Shown: piece by piece, positions 62,995-64,000 of the stretch
Position numbering within the stretch: the first letter of the stretch is position 1
How the letters are laid out: the number at the start of each line of letters is the position of its first letter
Assembly (NCBI RefSeq): GCF_026341775.1
Contig: NZ_JAPEOB010000002.1
Span: 868,001-932,000, forward strand
Source of the DNA: Streptomyces sp. NBC_00654
Lineage (GTDB): Bacteria; Actinomycetota; Actinomycetes; Streptomycetales; Streptomycetaceae
Direction: 5' to 3'
Length of the DNA stretch: 64,000 bases
Notes under the pieces: generated by a model
Databases searched by the model: none
The model's input: only the letters and a program-made list of their open reading frames with translations
Told to the model about the DNA's origin: nothing
Position numbers and translations under genes: made by a program

Positions 62995-63740
62995 AGGCGC
63001 TTTCCGTTCACTTCTGCGGCGGGCTTGTCCCAGACGCCGGCGATGGCCTCGGCCAGCTCCTTGACGTCGGTGAAGCCCGCGAACTTCGCATTCGGGCGCT
63101 CGGCGCGCATCGCGTCGTGCACCAGTGCCTTGATGACCAGGATCGCAGCCGCCGTCCTCGGCCCCTCGTCGCCCCCCGCTCTGCGGAAGGCGTCGCCGAG
63201 CGCGAGCGTCCAGGCCTCTGCCGCGGCCTTGGCGGACGCGTAGGCGGCGTTGCCCGCCGTGGGCCTGCTCGCCCCGGCGGCGCTGATCAGCACATAGCGG
63301 CCCCGGTCGCTGCGCTGCAGACCGCCCTGGAAGGCGAGCGAGGTGGACTGCACTGTGCGGATCAGCAGTTTCTCCAGCACGTCCCAGTCGGCCAGGTCGG
63401 TCTCCTCGAAGGTGGCGCTGCCGCGCCAGCCGCCGACGAGGTGGACCAGGCCGTCGATCCGGCCGAATTCCTTCTCCGTCTTGGCCGCCCAGTCCCGGGC
63501 CGCCGAAAGATCGAGCAGATCGACGGTGTCGCCGGTGACGGTCGCACCGCCGTGGGCGTACCGCGCCGCGTCGACCGCTTCGGCCAGCCGCTCGGGGTTG
63601 GCGTCGGACGCGACGACGGTCGCGCCGGCCTCGGCGAGCCGGAGCAGTGTCGCCCGGCCGGCCGGGCCCGCCGCTCCGGCCACCGCGATCACCGCGCCTT
63701 CGAGCGTCCCGGTTCCGTTGCCCTTACCGATTCCGTTCAT
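62973..63740 (-). CDS. Short-chain dehydrogenase/reductase
   Basis: 255 residues from ATG 63740, chosen because AAGGAG is 9 bases upstream; GTG 63770, overlapping the previous stop as GTGA, is a coupled alternative. Rossmann loop 'VIAVAGAAGPAGRATLLRLA' (variant of GxxxGxG), catalytic Ser, Tyr and Lys in 'LISAAGASRPTAGNAAYASA' followed by K. Classical SDR of unknown substrate, sandwiched between a conserved protein and threonine aldolase in one operon. Confidence 0.88.
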   Translation of the reverse strand: MNGIGKGNGTGTLEGAVIAVAGAAGPAGRATLLRLAEAGATVVASDANPERLAEAVDAARYAHGGATVTGDTVDLLDLSAARDWAAKTEKEFGRIDGLVHLVGGWRGSATFEETDLADWDVLEKLLIRTVQSTSLAFQGGLQRSDRGRYVLISAAGASRPTAGNAAYASAKAAAEAWTLALGDAFRRAGGDEGPRTAAAILVIKALVHDAMRAERPNAKFAGFTDVKELAEAIAGVWDKPAAEVNGKRLWLTPQP

Positions 63741-63766
63741 GGCCACCGTCTCCTTGGCACCAGCGC

Positions 63767-64000
63767 TCACGCGGCTGCCCGCTCTGCATTCGTCGCGGTG
63801 ATCCCCTTGGTGGAGGCGATCACGTTCTTCAGCTTCTTGGAAAGCGCCTCATAGAACATGCTCAGGGGAAACTCGTCCGGAAGCACGTCGTCAACGAGCT
63901 TACGCGGGGGCAGACTGAGGTCCAGGGCGTCCGGACCCTTGGCCCAGCGCGAGCCGGGGTGCGGAGAGAGATAGGTCGCGACCAGGTCGTACGCGGCGAA
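63767..64000 (-). CDS. Conserved protein (DUF6421-like), C-terminal part cut by window edge
   Basis: The last 77 codons of a gene that enters from the right: 'FAAYDLVATYLSPHPGSRWA', 'LSLPPRKLVDDVLPDEFPLS', 'MFYEALSKKLKNVIASTKGI', then the stop. I associate this tail and the downstream SDR/threonine aldolase order with streptomycete DUF6421 proteins, from memory. No function known. It is the first visible gene of the minus-strand operon. Confidence 0.65.
   Translation of the reverse strand, partial: FAAYDLVATYLSPHPGSRWAKGPDALDLSLPPRKLVDDVLPDEFPLSMFYEALSKKLKNVIASTKGITATNAERAAA

Overview
This window looks like a piece of a Streptomyces chromosome, or that of a close actinobacterial relative. 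It is very GC-rich, third codon positions are almost always G or C, GTG and TTG starts are common, and many genes appear leaderless, with a -10-like hexamer 5 to 8 bases before the start codon. The protein families are typical streptomycete ones: DUF1707 and SHOCT proteins, TerD proteins, NarL-type two-component systems, a MurI-like racemase, ROK and LacI sugar regulators, and EtfAB. I saw no rRNA, tRNA, CRISPR array, prophage or intact insertion sequence.

Layout. 0-13.5 kb: the tail of a methyltransferase, an APC permease, a two-component system (3.7-5.8 kb), a second methyltransferase, an aldo/keto reductase, a PIG-V-like mannosyltransferase, an exported PAF-acetylhydrolase-like hydrolase, and a minus-strand pair made of an AurF-like diiron oxygenase and a ferredoxin/ferredoxin-NADP reductase, preceded by a large palindrome. 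13.9-20.5 kb is the most accessory-looking stretch. It holds an unrecognised 203-residue protein, a deletion scar joining the remnants of an MFS transporter and an HSL-type esterase, a SMI1/KNR4 protein, and a compact cassette of a 66-residue exported peptide, a strong intergenic hairpin and two paralogous JmjC/cupin oxygenases. A DUF1707 protein and a dispersed repeat follow. 20.5-35.5 kb: NUDIX hydrolase, apolipoprotein N-acyltransferase, O-antigen-ligase-like protein, PH-like membrane protein, MurI-like racemase, glycosyltransferase, TerD/TerA fusion, beta-helix/AAA+ protein and a large membrane hydrolase.

35.6-48.6 kb: DeoR regulator, two SRPBCC proteins, a Cds1-like PLP enzyme, an anti-sigma-type ATPase, a divergent ROK regulator/MFS pair, small membrane proteins, a second two-component system under a 20-bp palindrome, and a geranylgeranyl-reductase-family flavoprotein. 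48.7-64 kb: M20 dipeptidase ending inside a 196-bp inverted-repeat element, a kinase-NUDIX fusion, a divergent ROK kinase/LacI pair around a perfect palindrome, a DUF6986-type aldolase behind an IclR-like site, etfB-etfA, flavin reductase, thioredoxin, acyltransferase, a TetR-MFS operon, and a minus-strand operon of a conserved protein, an SDR and threonine aldolase that runs off the right edge.

The best candidate for an undescribed system is the cassette at 17.25-19.4 kb. It has the layout of a ribosomally made, modified peptide locus: small precursor, attenuator-like hairpin, then two Fe(II)/2-oxoglutarate hydroxylase-like enzymes. The peptide carries its own KR-type export signal and a short CxxC tail. 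The second structural novelty is a dispersed palindromic repeat with two members (20.3 and 50.1 kb). They share flanking motifs and a loop but have different stem sequences that remain paired.
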